Shown here piece by piece: positions 1 to 7,341 of a DNA stretch of 42,394 bases. The DNA lies in contig CALIZF010000042.1 of the NCBI GenBank assembly GCA_938028765.1, positions 1-42,394 on the forward strand, given 5' to 3'. This stretch comes from an uncultured Paracoccaceae bacterium (GTDB lineage: Bacteria; Pseudomonadota; Alphaproteobacteria; Rhodobacterales; Rhodobacteraceae). The position numbers and the translations under genes are program-made. The notes under the pieces are model-generated. The model searched no databases. It saw nothing but the letters and a program-made list of their open reading frames with translations, and had not been told where the DNA came from. Each line of letters starts with the position of its first letter. Within the stretch, counting starts at the first letter, position 1.

Positions 1-415
1 GCAGGTCCGCCAGAGCCGCACGAGCGTGCTGCTCGACTATGGCAACCGCTGCCGGGGGGTGATGTCGATCAACCACAACCACCCGCACGGCCGGCGGTTC
101 CAGGATGCCTGGTTCCGCTTCGAGGGCACCGAGGGCGCGGCAATGGTGAAGCTCGGGGTGAACTACGACTATCCGCGCGGCGAGGCGGACGAGCTGTGGT
201 TCTGCGCGAAGGCGGGGGAATGGGCGCAGGTGCCGCTGTCGGGCAGCTGGTTCGTCGATGCGTTCATGGGGCCGATGCGCAACCTCCAGCGGTTCGATGC
301 GGGCGAGGACGCGCATCTCTATTCCGGCGTCGAGGATGCCTTCCGCACGATGGCGCTGGTGGAGGCCTGCTACGCCGCGATGACCCGCCCCGGCGAAGTG
401 CCGGCCTACGACTGA
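1..415 (+). CDS. Gfo/Idh/MocA family oxidoreductase, C-terminal part
   Basis: The reading frame is open from the left edge (frame beginning at base 2) to a TGA at 413-415, so only about the last 137 residues are present. The sequence resembles the C-terminal half of Gfo/Idh/MocA NAD(P)-dependent sugar or inositol dehydrogenases: a beta-sheet-rich stretch around INHNHPHGRRFQDAWFRFEG, then a closing helix with GVEDAFRTMALVEACYAA, which is a typical end for this family. The nucleotide-binding N-terminal Rossmann domain would lie outside the window, so the substrate cannot be judged. The gene converges on the IclR regulator and the two coding regions overlap by 10 bases at their 3' ends. IclR regulators often control catabolic genes next to them, so a link is possible but unproven. 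Confidence 0.75.
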   Translation, partial: QVRQSRTSVLLDYGNRCRGVMSINHNHPHGRRFQDAWFRFEGTEGAAMVKLGVNYDYPRGEADELWFCAKAGEWAQVPLSGSWFVDAFMGPMRNLQRFDAGEDAHLYSGVEDAFRTMALVEACYAAMTRPGEVPAYD

Positions 416-1233
416 GCCGCGGGCGCGGCCGCCGCACCGCCGCCGAGCGCGCGCGACAGGTCTCGCGCCGCCTCGATCAGCGCGGTGCGGCAAATGTCGA
501 AGCCGATCGTCTCCTGATAGCGGGTCAGATAGGGGATCGTCAGCGCGGCCACCGCGTGCCCCGTGTGGTCGATCACCGGCGCCGAGATGTTGACGATCCC
601 GCGCAGCACGAAGCTTTCCCGCACCTCGTGCCCGAGCCTGCGGATCTCGTCGAGTTCGGCGCGCATGGCGGCCTCGGTCTTGTCCTCGGGCAAAGGCACG
701 CGGGCAAAGACCTCGGCCAGCGCATCCGCGTCCAGATGCGCAAGGATTACCCGACCCGACGAGGCCTTCCACAGCGCGATCCGCGCCCCGAGGCGCACGG
801 TCAGCACGTTGTTGCCGGGACCGTCCACCTGGCCCACGATCAGCACCGCATCGCCGCTCAGCACCGCAAGGTGCACCGACTGGTTGACCTCGCGCGCCAG
901 CCGCGCCATCCGCGGCCCGGCGATGGCAGTCAGGCGGCGCACCATCGGCGTGCGATGCGCTACCTCGAACAGCAGGGTCGTCAGGCCATAGCGATCGCTC
1001 AGGGGGTCGAGGCCGACGTAGCCCCGTTCCTGGAGCACCACGAGCATGCGGAAGATCTCGCTGACCGACCGGTCGAGCTTGCGCGCGATCTCGCTCTGGG
1101 TCAGCCCGGTTTCCTCGCCGGACAGCAGCTCGAGGATGTCGAGGCCCTTCTCCAGCGCCGGTGCCGAATAGCGACGACCAGCGGCCGGCGCGCCGCCCGT
1201 GTCCATCGGATCGCTGCCCGGTCCGTCATCCAT
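406..1233 (-). CDS. IclR family transcriptional regulator
   Basis: A 275-residue protein with the IclR layout. An N-terminal winged helix-turn-helix begins near ALEKGLDILELLSGEE and contains LTQSEIARKLDRSVSEIFRM. The C-terminal effector-binding domain includes ALWKASSGRVILAHLD and, near the end, HAVAALTIPYLTRYQE. IclR proteins bind DNA as dimers or tetramers and respond to small aromatic or sugar-derived ligands; the ligand here is unknown. The ATG at 1233 is preferred because a GGAGGT-type ribosome site sits at 1241-1246, seven bases upstream; a TTG at 1251 would add six residues but has no such site. The gene points toward the oxidoreductase tail at 1-415, and decayed DNA lies upstream of it. 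Confidence 0.88.
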   Translation of the reverse strand: MDDGPGSDPMDTGGAPAAGRRYSAPALEKGLDILELLSGEETGLTQSEIARKLDRSVSEIFRMLVVLQERGYVGLDPLSDRYGLTTLLFEVAHRTPMVRRLTAIAGPRMARLAREVNQSVHLAVLSGDAVLIVGQVDGPGNNVLTVRLGARIALWKASSGRVILAHLDADALAEVFARVPLPEDKTEAAMRAELDEIRRLGHEVRESFVLRGIVNISAPVIDHTGHAVAALTIPYLTRYQETIGFDICRTALIEAARDLSRALGGGAAAAPAAQS

Positions 1234-2172
1234 GGCCGTCACCTCCGCCAATGCCCGTCACGGCCCGGCCGCTTCGCGCCGCCGCCTGCGGGTGGCAGCG
1301 GTTCTCTGCAACCCCGTGTCTGGCGCCCGCCCCGTCTATCATCGGCGCCGAAACTTTTCACCTGTGAAGATGCCATGCAGGCACGACCCGCGAGCGTCGA
1401 GTCCCCTGTAACGATCTGACCAACGGGGAAACCGGTGTCGAGACCCTGCCGTCTGGCACACCCTTCCGGCGCACGGCATCGCGCCGCCGGGCATCGGCGA
1501 GCGTGGCGGCGACGGTCTGTCCAGCGCGGCTCGCGTACGTCCTCCCGGTCCTCGGCCGCTTGACGTTCGGGGTCCGGCGCCGCTGCGCCCGTCCCCGAGC
1601 AGGCTGCGCAGGGTTTCGACCGGTCCGAGCCGTGGCAGTTCTCCCTCGGCGCGCGGGTGCTGGCATCGTGCGCGATTCCGCGGATTGCCCCGGAAGGTGT
1701 CGCCCACGGGTGTCCGCAAGGCTTGCCGCACCGGGGCATCGAAGACGCGTCGGATGATCCTGCGCGTCGTCCGCCACGTCTTGATCGCAGGCGCTGCCCA
1801 TGCCTGGCCGAACGGCACCGCAAAGGCGGACCGATGATGACTGCTGGTCCGTTCGGCCGGAATCCGGCTTGCCGGGAAGTTTTCATCCCGGACAGGGATC
1901 ATCCGGCAGCAGCCTGGCGCCATCTCGCCTTCGACCGCCGCACGACCGCGCCCCCGGCGTCGCGATCCTCCCTCGCGTCGTTGTCCGGTCCGGCCGAAGC
2001 GGAACCGTCTGCCTCGACGATCGGGGACGATGGTGGCGCAAAGGCCGGACCGGCGCAGGGATTGCCGGGGCGTCTGCCGACGCGGCGCCACGCCTGACCC
2101 GACATCCCGCAGGAAGGCGCGCGCCGTGCAACGGATGACGACCTTGCGTTCCGGACCGCGAAAGGGGGCGCG
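1234..2172. other. Gene-poor, apparently decayed stretch
   Basis: No convincing gene was found on either strand across about 940 bases. All frames are rich in Arg, Pro, Ala and Gly without recognisable motifs, and several overlapping open frames coexist, as expected for GC-rich DNA without stops. Because a degraded arsA lies directly downstream, this stretch may hold eroded remains of the same locus, for example a regulator or arsD, but I could not recognise any. The first part presumably includes the promoter of the IclR gene. Confidence 0.5.
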
Positions 2173-2910
2173 GTGCCCGGCGCCCTGCCCGAGCTCTACC
2201 TTCCCGGCGGCACCGGCGGCATCGGCAAGACCACCAGCGCCGCCGCCGACGCCGCCGGGCTCGCCGCGCGCGCACAGGGGGTGCTATTGGCCCCCTCCGA
2301 TCCCGGCGGCGCATCCGACCGGGACACCGGCGGGCGATGTGCCGCCCCACCGTCGGCGCGATCGACCCCGAGACTGAGGCGACAGTCTTCGCGGCCGCGG
2401 CCTGCAACCGGAGCGGCCGGTCTTGCCCCGCAGGGCCGCGCGTTGCCGGAAGAAGACCTGCGATCGCCCCGCACCGAGGAAATCGCCGTCTTGCAGGTGT
2501 TTTTCCCCCATGGGTCGCGGGGCATGCCGCAGGTGCACCGCGATGCACGGCGCGCCCGCCCGACACGGGCCGTTGCGGCTCGATGCCGCCGGCCCGGAGT
2601 GCCTCGAGCTGCCGCGCCACGCCGGGCAGACGGCCGCGCGCATCACCACGCCGCGATACGGCCGCACGACCCCGGAGCGACGTCGCGCCGGATCGCCGCG
2701 CAGGCGGAAATGGCGTGCCGGGGGCAGGCCCCGGGCCTTGGCCGTCACCGCAAGCCCCGCCGCCGCTGCGACCGCGCATCCGATCCCGGCCGCACATGCT
2801 GCGACATATGCGCCCGCAATCGCGAAGGTGAGGGGCAGCTTGCGATCTGCCACGCCAGTATGCCGGTGTTGGCGCAGGATCCGATCGGTGCGGATCGCCT
2901 GCGCACCTAG
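2173..2910 (+). pseudogene. arsA: Degraded arsA (arsenical pump-driving ATPase)
   Basis: This is a broken copy of the ATPase that drives arsenite export. From a GTG at 2173 the frame shows a P-loop region, LYLPGGTGGIGKTTSAAADA, followed by QGVLLAPSDPGG, which matches the ArsA pattern of GKGGVGKTT then VLLVSTDPA. Further on, EEDLRSPRTEEIAVLQVF matches the ArsA segment usually read as EEDLRSPCTEEIAVFQAF, but the arsenite-binding Cys is Arg here. Near the end, MPVLAQDPIGADRLRT matches the ArsA C-terminus, before a TAG at 2908-2910. Pieces in other frames also fit (VGAIDPETEATVFA from about 2358; ARITTPRYGRTTPER from about 2636), so at least two or three frameshifts are needed. The P-loop has lost its usual first residues. 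It ends about 350 bases before an intact ACR3 permease. Confidence 0.65.
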
Positions 2911-3265
2911 GGCAGGCCGTCCCCGGGTCGGCCGGTCTTCGACATGGATACGAGGGGGGAATGGCAACGGAACTTTACGACAGGCCCCCGGCCGGCGCCG
3001 ACCGGCGGGGAAACCCGATCGGTCCGGATCGGCGCCTGTCCTTCGGGCCGCCGACCGGCGAAGGGGTGATGGTGATGCCCGTGCCCGCCGTCGGGGTGCG
3101 CGGGGACTTGCAGCCGATGCGCCGCTGCGCCACCCCGGCCAGGTCGGAGGCGCGCCTTGTGTTGCGCGCGCGACACCCTAAGGGTTCGGAGCGCCGCATC
3201 TGGACGAGGAAAGACATCGCGCGCCGCGACCGCCGCGGACGCAGCATCTGATGAAGGACGAACGC
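2911..3265. other. Intergenic region upstream of acr3
   Basis: No gene was recognised. This stretch separates the dead arsA from the ACR3 permease and should contain the promoter for the acr3-usp-arsC operon. I could not single out a -35/-10 pair or an ArsR-type inverted repeat with confidence. No arsR gene is visible anywhere near, so any arsenic-responsive control would have to be exerted by a regulator encoded elsewhere. Confidence 0.5.
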
Positions 3266-4342
3266 ATGTCTGGTTTCGAACGATACCTTTCGGTCTGGGT
3301 CGCGCTGGCGATCCTCGGCGGGCTGGCGCTTGGCAGGATCGCGCCCGGGCTCGTGAACTTCCTTGCGTCGCTGGAATACGGCTCGGTCAACTTCGTCGTC
3401 GCGATCCTGATCTGGTTCATGGTCTACCCGATGATGGTGGCGGTGGATTTCCGCGCTCTCGCCCGAGTGCATGAACGGCCCAAGGGGCTGATCATCACGC
3501 TGGCGGTGAACTGGCTGATCAAGCCCTTCACCATGGCCGCCCTCGGCGTGATTTTCTTCGATCTGATCTTTGCGCCCTTCATCGAACCGGGGACCGCGGG
3601 CCAGTATGTCGCGGGCCTGATCCTCTTGGGCGCAGCCCCCTGCACGGCGATGGTCTTCGTCTGGTCGCATCTGACGCGGGGCGATCCGAATTACACGCTG
3701 GCGCAGGTCTCGCTGAACGACGCCATCATGGTGTTCGCCTATGCGCCCATCGTCGCCCTCCTGCTGGGTGTCACCGATATCGTCGTGCCCTGGGTCACGC
3801 TGATCCTGTCGGTGGTGCTCTACATCGTGATCCCGCTGGCAGCGGGCATCGCGACACGGTCGCTGATGACGCGGGGCGCCGCCGACCCCGCAGCGACCGA
3901 GGCGGCAGTCGGTGCCTTCACGGCGCGGGTCAAGCCCTTTTCCGTCGTCGGCCTGCTGGCCACGGTGGTGCTGCTGTTCGGCTTCCAGGGCGACGTGATC
4001 CTCGCGCAGCCGCTTGTCATCGCGATGATTGCGGTGCCGCTGCTGATCCAGTCCTACGGCATCTTCGCCCTGGCCTACTGGGCCGCGAAGGCCTGGCGCG
4101 TGCCGCACAGCGTCGCCGCCCCCTGCGCGATGATCGGCACGTCGAACTTCTTCGAACTCGCCGTCGCAGTGGCCATCGGCCTTTTCGGCTTGAACTCCAT
4201 CGCGGCGCTGGTCACCGTGGTCGGCGTGCTGGTCGAGGTGCCGGTGATGCTGTCGCTCGTGTGGTTTGCCAACCGCACGCGCCACTGGTTCCCGGCCGAG
4301 GAAACCCCGATGTCCGTCTACCCGGCGAAGGAACCGAGCTGA
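3266..4342 (+). CDS. acr3: ACR3 family arsenite efflux permease
   Basis: A membrane protein of 358 residues with about ten hydrophobic segments, matching the ACR3 branch of the bile acid/arsenite/riboflavin transporter superfamily. It exports As(III) across the inner membrane. Family marks include [15 protein letters not shown], the Cys-containing [20 protein letters not shown] (the conserved thiol proposed to be needed for transport), [20 protein letters not shown], and [19 protein letters not shown] with the conserved Glu. I chose the ATG at 3266 because AAGGA lies seven bases upstream (3254-3258); an in-frame ATG at 3251 would add MKDER. The stop overlaps the next start codon by one base, so translation of the stress protein is probably coupled. 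ACR3 can act without ArsA, which may explain why arsA upstream could decay. Confidence 0.95.
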   Translation: MSGFERYLSVWVALAILGGLALGRIAPGLVNFLASLEYGSVNFVVAILIWFMVYPMMVAVDFRALARVHERPKGLIITLAVNWLIKPFTMAALGVIFFDLIFAPFIEPGTAGQYVAGLILLGAAPCTAMVFVWSHLTRGDPNYTLAQVSLNDAIMVFAYAPIVALLLGVTDIVVPWVTLILSVVLYIVIPLAAGIATRSLMTRGAADPAATEAAVGAFTARVKPFSVVGLLATVVLLFGFQGDVILAQPLVIAMIAVPLLIQSYGIFALAYWAAKAWRVPHSVAAPCAMIGTSNFFELAVAVAIGLFGLNSIAALVTVVGVLVEVPVMLSLVWFANRTRHWFPAEETPMSVYPAKEPS

Positions 4343-5205
4343 TGTTTCGCAGCGCACTGATCTCGTTGGACTATACGGCCGCCCAGGGCCCCCTGCTCGA
4401 CTGCCTGTCGGACTTGCGCGACATGGGTGTCACCCGCGCGATCCTGATCCATGTGGTGCAGGTCGGTTATGGCCAGGGGGCGTCCTACGGCAACAGGCAC
4501 ATGCTGGAGGACTGGCTGCGGGCCCGTGCCGCACCGTTGCGCGCAGCAGGGCTGGAGGTGCAGGTCGATATCCGCGCCGCCGGCGACGTGGCCGCGGACA
4601 TCCTGCAGGCGGCCCGCGACCATGGCGCCGACCTGATCGTGATCGGATCCCGCGGGCGGAGCATGATCCGCGGACTGTTCCTCGGCTCGGTCGCGCGCGC
4701 GGTGATCCGGCTCAGCACCCTGCCCGTGCGGCTGGAATGGATCGAGGCCACGGGCGAGGACGGCGATGCCGCCTGCGCGCGCACCTGTCATGGGGGCATC
4801 TCGCGGGTGCTTCTTGCCACTGACTTTTCGCATCAGTCGCAGGCGGCGGAACAGGCCGCCATCGCGCTGGCACGTCTGGGGGCCCATGTGGATGTGGTGC
4901 ATGTCCTGGCGACGGGGGGCGGCAGGATCTATGCGCGATGGCCCCGGATGGCGCAGGCGGCGCTGTCCTACATCGCGGACGATATTGCTGCCGCCGGCGG
5001 CTCGGCCGAGGCCCACCTCGTGACGGGCAAGCCGGCCGACGAGATCGCCCGCATGGCGGCGGATCGCGATGTCGATCTGATCGTCGTCGGCAAGCACGGG
5101 CAAGGCTGGCTCGAAAGCGTGGCGATCGGCTCGACCGCCGCCGCCCTTTGCGAAATCGCGCGCCGCCCCGTGCTGATGGTGCCGCTTCGGAACGATGAGG
5201 TCTGA
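4342..5205 (+). CDS. Tandem universal stress protein (two UspA domains)
   Basis: A 287-residue cytoplasmic protein made of two UspA domains. Domain 1 (about 1-140) ends with the nucleotide-binding pattern G-x2-G-x9-GS in [19 protein letters not shown]. Domain 2 (about 150-287) ends with the same pattern in [20 protein letters not shown]. Both domains therefore look capable of binding ATP. The start codon shares a base with the ACR3 stop and the stop lies four bases before the arsenate reductase start, so this is the middle gene of a three-gene operon. Usp genes are sometimes found beside arsenic and other ion transport genes, but their role there is not defined; regulation of the permease in response to nucleotide or stress state is a guess. 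Confidence 0.9.
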   Translation: MFRSALISLDYTAAQGPLLDCLSDLRDMGVTRAILIHVVQVGYGQGASYGNRHMLEDWLRARAAPLRAAGLEVQVDIRAAGDVAADILQAARDHGADLIVIGSRGRSMIRGLFLGSVARAVIRLSTLPVRLEWIEATGEDGDAACARTCHGGISRVLLATDFSHQSQAAEQAAIALARLGAHVDVVHVLATGGGRIYARWPRMAQAALSYIADDIAAAGGSAEAHLVTGKPADEIARMAADRDVDLIVVGKHGQGWLESVAIGSTAAALCEIARRPVLMVPLRNDEV

Positions 5206-5209
5206 ACCC

Positions 5210-6052
5210 ATGCGCATCCTGTTCCTGTGCGTCGCCAATTCCGCCCGCAGCCAGATGGCCGAGGGGCTGGCCCGCGCGATCCTGCCCGCATCCGTCGGCG
5301 TTGCCAGTGCTGGCTCGAAGCCCGGCTCGGTGCACCCGCTGGCGGTAGAGGCGCTTTTCGAGGCCGGCATCGACATCGCAGCCCAGAGGTCGAAACCGCT
5401 GGAGGCGGTCGCCCCCGAAACGGCCGACCTGATCGTCACGCTCTGCGCCGAGGAGGTCTGTCCCTATGTGCCGGGGGTCAGGCGCCTGCACTGGCCGATC
5501 GCCGACCCCTCTGCCGCCGGCGACATCGCGGCGTTCCGCACCGCGCGCGACCAGATCAGGGCCCGCATCGAGGTCCTGGCGCGCCTGCTAGACCTGCCCG
5601 ATGGGCCGAAAGCCATCGAGTTCCACGCGCGCCTGCAGGTGCGCGATCTGGCCGGCAGCACCCGGTTCTACGCCTGGCTGCTGGACACCTGGCCCAAGGA
5701 ATGGACGCATCGCCATGCAACATTCATCAGGCCCGACCTCGCCCTCAACTTCGTGCTTGTCGCCGCCGACGGGGCCGATCTGCGCACGGGCACGCCCTGT
5801 CACCTCGGAATCGCGCTGCCCGACAAGGCGGCGGTGATCGACGCCTATCACCGCGCCGTGGCCTTCGGCGCCCATGTCGAGAAACCGCCCCGCACCACGT
5901 GGAAGGGCACACCCCTGCACGAACTGTGGCTGACCGACCCGGACGGGAAGCCGATCGAGATCTACGCGCGCCTTGCGCCGGAGGATCTGGCGGCCATGCC
6001 TGCCGACCAGGCGCCGACCTGCCTTGTGCCCGCCACCGCGCCGCCGGTCTGA
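5210..6052 (+). CDS. Arsenate reductase (LMW-PTP type) fused to ArsI/CadI-like VOC domain
   Basis: A two-domain protein of 280 residues. Residues 1-130 form a low-molecular-weight phosphatase-like arsenate reductase: the P-loop CVANSAR has C7 and R13, DPSA gives the likely general acid D99, and C79 and C84 in [10 protein letters not shown] correspond to the resolving cysteines of thioredoxin-linked ArsC. Residues 136-255 are a VOC (glyoxalase-fold) domain like ArsI/CadI, with metal ligands likely at H139, H198 and E250, and the family phrases ALNFVL and [14 protein letters not shown]. The paired cysteines that bind trivalent organoarsenicals in ArsI are absent; the only Cys of the core VOC fold is C197, next to H198, and C271 lies in the tail. 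The ATG at 5210 follows a GAGG at 5197-5200. The reductase half should turn As(V) into As(III) for the ACR3 pump; the VOC half is of unknown function. Confidence 0.88.
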   Translation: MRILFLCVANSARSQMAEGLARAILPASVGVASAGSKPGSVHPLAVEALFEAGIDIAAQRSKPLEAVAPETADLIVTLCAEEVCPYVPGVRRLHWPIADPSAAGDIAAFRTARDQIRARIEVLARLLDLPDGPKAIEFHARLQVRDLAGSTRFYAWLLDTWPKEWTHRHATFIRPDLALNFVLVAADGADLRTGTPCHLGIALPDKAAVIDAYHRAVAFGAHVEKPPRTTWKGTPLHELWLTDPDGKPIEIYARLAPEDLAAMPADQAPTCLVPATAPPV

Positions 6053-6109
6053 GCGAAGGTGCGTGCCGGCCGGTCGGCTTACAGCCTTGTTCCGCACCGG
6101 CGCGGGCCG

Positions 6110-6223
6110 TCCCCCGCAAACCCCGGCAATGCGGTTGCGCCGGTCGCGCGATCGGGGCCGGCGGCGCAGCGTCGCGACGGCCGCGATGAAGAAGGCCGCG
6201 AAGGCCGAGGTGTGGAACAACAT
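6110..6223 (-). pseudogene. Possible MBOAT acyltransferase N-terminal remnant
   Basis: Reading leftward from an ATG at 6223, the first residues MLFHTSAFAAFFIAAVATLR followed by a basic stretch resemble the usual opening of membrane-bound O-acyltransferases such as the alginate acetylation protein AlgI (MLF, a small polar residue, then a first membrane helix). The similarity fades after about 35 residues and no further membrane helices follow, so if genuine it is only a stump. It lies just downstream, on the same strand, of an SGNH-like remnant, the same pairing seen in intact polysaccharide acetylation operons. It could also be chance hydrophobicity. Confidence 0.25.
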
Positions 6224-6294
6224 CGCACGCCGGCGGGGCCCTCAGCAGCTGCGCGGCAGGTCGGCCGCCCGCGCCACCCCCAGAAGGTGGCCGG

Positions 6295-6594
6295 CACGGT
6301 CTCGGCGAGGCAGGCGGCGCGCGTCGCAACCCGGTCGAAAAAGTCCACCCGCGTGAGGCCGGACGACGGATGCGCCCGGCAGAGGACGCGAAACCCCGCC
6401 TGCCCCGCCACGACGCGCCGTAAGCCGCGGCAGTCGTCGCCCGCAAGTCTGTCGCCCACGACCGCGACGGTCATCGGCGCTGGCGCGGCGTCGGCGGCGG
6501 GATCGAGTTCGGCGGGCGTTTCGGCGGCAAGCGGCGCCGCCGTCCGTGCGAGCGCGAGCGCCGCGATGCAGATGCGCAGGTCTCGGACGGGCAA
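6295..6594 (-). pseudogene. SGNH/DUF459-like secreted hydrolase remnant
   Basis: From an ATG at 6594 the protein opens with a plausible signal peptide (MPVRDLRICIAALALARTAA) and then reads MTVAVVGDRLAGDDCRGLRR and ahead to SSGLTRVDFFDR. This resembles the start of DUF459/SGNH hydrolases, which show a GDSLA motif, a run to GL, and later SSGL-x-RPDFYDW. The catalytic Ser of GDS is Arg here (position 49), and the match stops near residue 95, after which the sequence turns into low-complexity Arg/Pro-rich text. I read it as a dead N-terminal fragment. Such proteins often act in acetylation of exopolysaccharides together with an MBOAT partner. Confidence 0.35.
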
Positions 6595-6710
6595 GGCTCA
6601 CGCCGCGGCGCGCGATGTCCGGCAGGGCGCTTCCCGACCGTGCCCGGTGGTTTTACCGGCGCGGGCTGCCCCGGTCGCCGTATGTCGGCATCGCGCCCCT
6701 CCGCCGCCTC

Positions 6711-6738
6711 TTGCAGGCGGCCCCCCGGTGGTGCTAAC
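6711..6738 (+). promoter_or_regulatory. Candidate promoter of tRNA-Gly
   Basis: TTGCAG at 6711-6716 and GCTAAC at 6733-6738 are separated by 16 bases and lie 12 bases before the mature tRNA start. The region between the -10 and the tRNA is G/C rich, as in stable-RNA promoters. The match to consensus is moderate. Confidence 0.35.
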
Positions 6739-6750
6739 CCGCCGGGGGCG

Positions 6751-6824
6751 GCGGGTATGATGTAATGGTAGCCTGTCAGCTTCCCAAGCTGAACGCGCGG
6801 GTTCGATTCCCGCTACCCGCTCCA
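6751..6824 (+). tRNA. tRNA-Gly (anticodon CCC)
   Basis: The acceptor stem GCGGGTA pairs with TACCCGC. The anticodon arm TCAGC/GCTGA encloses the loop TTCCCAA, giving anticodon CCC (reads GGG). The T arm contains GGTTCGATTCC, and CCA is encoded at 6822-6824. The body closely resembles bacterial tRNA-Gly. Decayed gene fragments lie to its left, so it could be an old insertion site, but I see no repeated copy of its 3' end in the window. Confidence 0.95.
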
Positions 6825-7138
6825 GCCGCCTTGCGCCCACCCGAACTCGCCGTGCCAGCAGGACGGGAGGCGCGGCCGTCAGCATGCGGCGGAATGGTTG
6901 CCGTTCCGGCGACACTGTCGGCGGATCGTCGCCGAATGCGGCGTAGGGGTTTCGTTACCACGGCGTTAAGCTGGCTTGCATGCGGCCGGCCTTGGTCCTA
7001 GTTCGGCCCTGCACGCGCCATCGCGCCGCCGCACGCGGGTTCCATCCTGACCTGCGTCCGGGGGGATGGCAGTGCGGCGCAGCGGGAATACCCCGTGCGC
7101 TGCGTTCACGAGGGCCGAGCAGGCGAAGGAAGACGGTC
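6825..7138. other. Non-coding stretch after tRNA-Gly
   Basis: About 310 bases with no recognised gene. It must include the end of the tRNA transcript and the promoter for the small ORF at 7139 and/or the RTX gene. A weak TTGCAT (6976-6981) and CTAGTT pair 16 bases apart is visible, but it is not strong enough to call. Confidence 0.4.
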
Positions 7139-7273
7139 ATGGCGACCAGGACCCCCCAGGCGGGCACCCCCGCCACCCCCCAACCCGGCAGCGCCCAGCA
7201 GCAGGGCAGCGAGACGCAGACGCCGGCCCAGCAGCAGGGCGGCACCCGGTTCACCGACTGGGCCGCGATCTGA
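7139..7273 (+). CDS. Small Gln/Pro/Thr-rich protein, unknown function
   Basis: A 44-residue ORF beginning MATRTPQAGTPATPQPG, carrying two glutamine runs (SAQQQGSE and PAQQQGGT), and ending in the more ordered TRFTDWAAI. A clear ribosome site, AAGGAAGA, is present at 7126-7133 just before the ATG, and the composition differs from a random GC-rich frame. It sits 68 bases ahead of an RTX gene that has its own strong ribosome site, so the two could be co-transcribed. I do not recognise a family. A short secreted or disordered peptide is possible, but there is no signal peptide. Confidence 0.45.
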   Translation: MATRTPQAGTPATPQPGSAQQQGSETQTPAQQQGGTRFTDWAAI

Positions 7274-7341
7274 CGGCCCGGCGCGCCTGACAGGGCCCGC
7301 CCGCGCATGCTAGCATCCCGCCTGCAGCAGGAGGGTGGAGC

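Noticed and set aside
3066..3077. GGTGATGGTGAT segment, matching one inside metAA near 17624
   Set aside because: The shared stretch is short and lies in unrelated contexts (coding in one, non-coding in the other); probably chance.
2975..4357. Long minus-strand open frame across acr3
   Set aside because: Antisense shadow rich in His, Asp and Arg; the plus strand encodes a clear permease.
6751..6824. tRNA-Gly as a current island attachment site
   Set aside because: Decayed genes lie beside it, but no direct repeat of its 3' end and no integrase gene are visible in the window.
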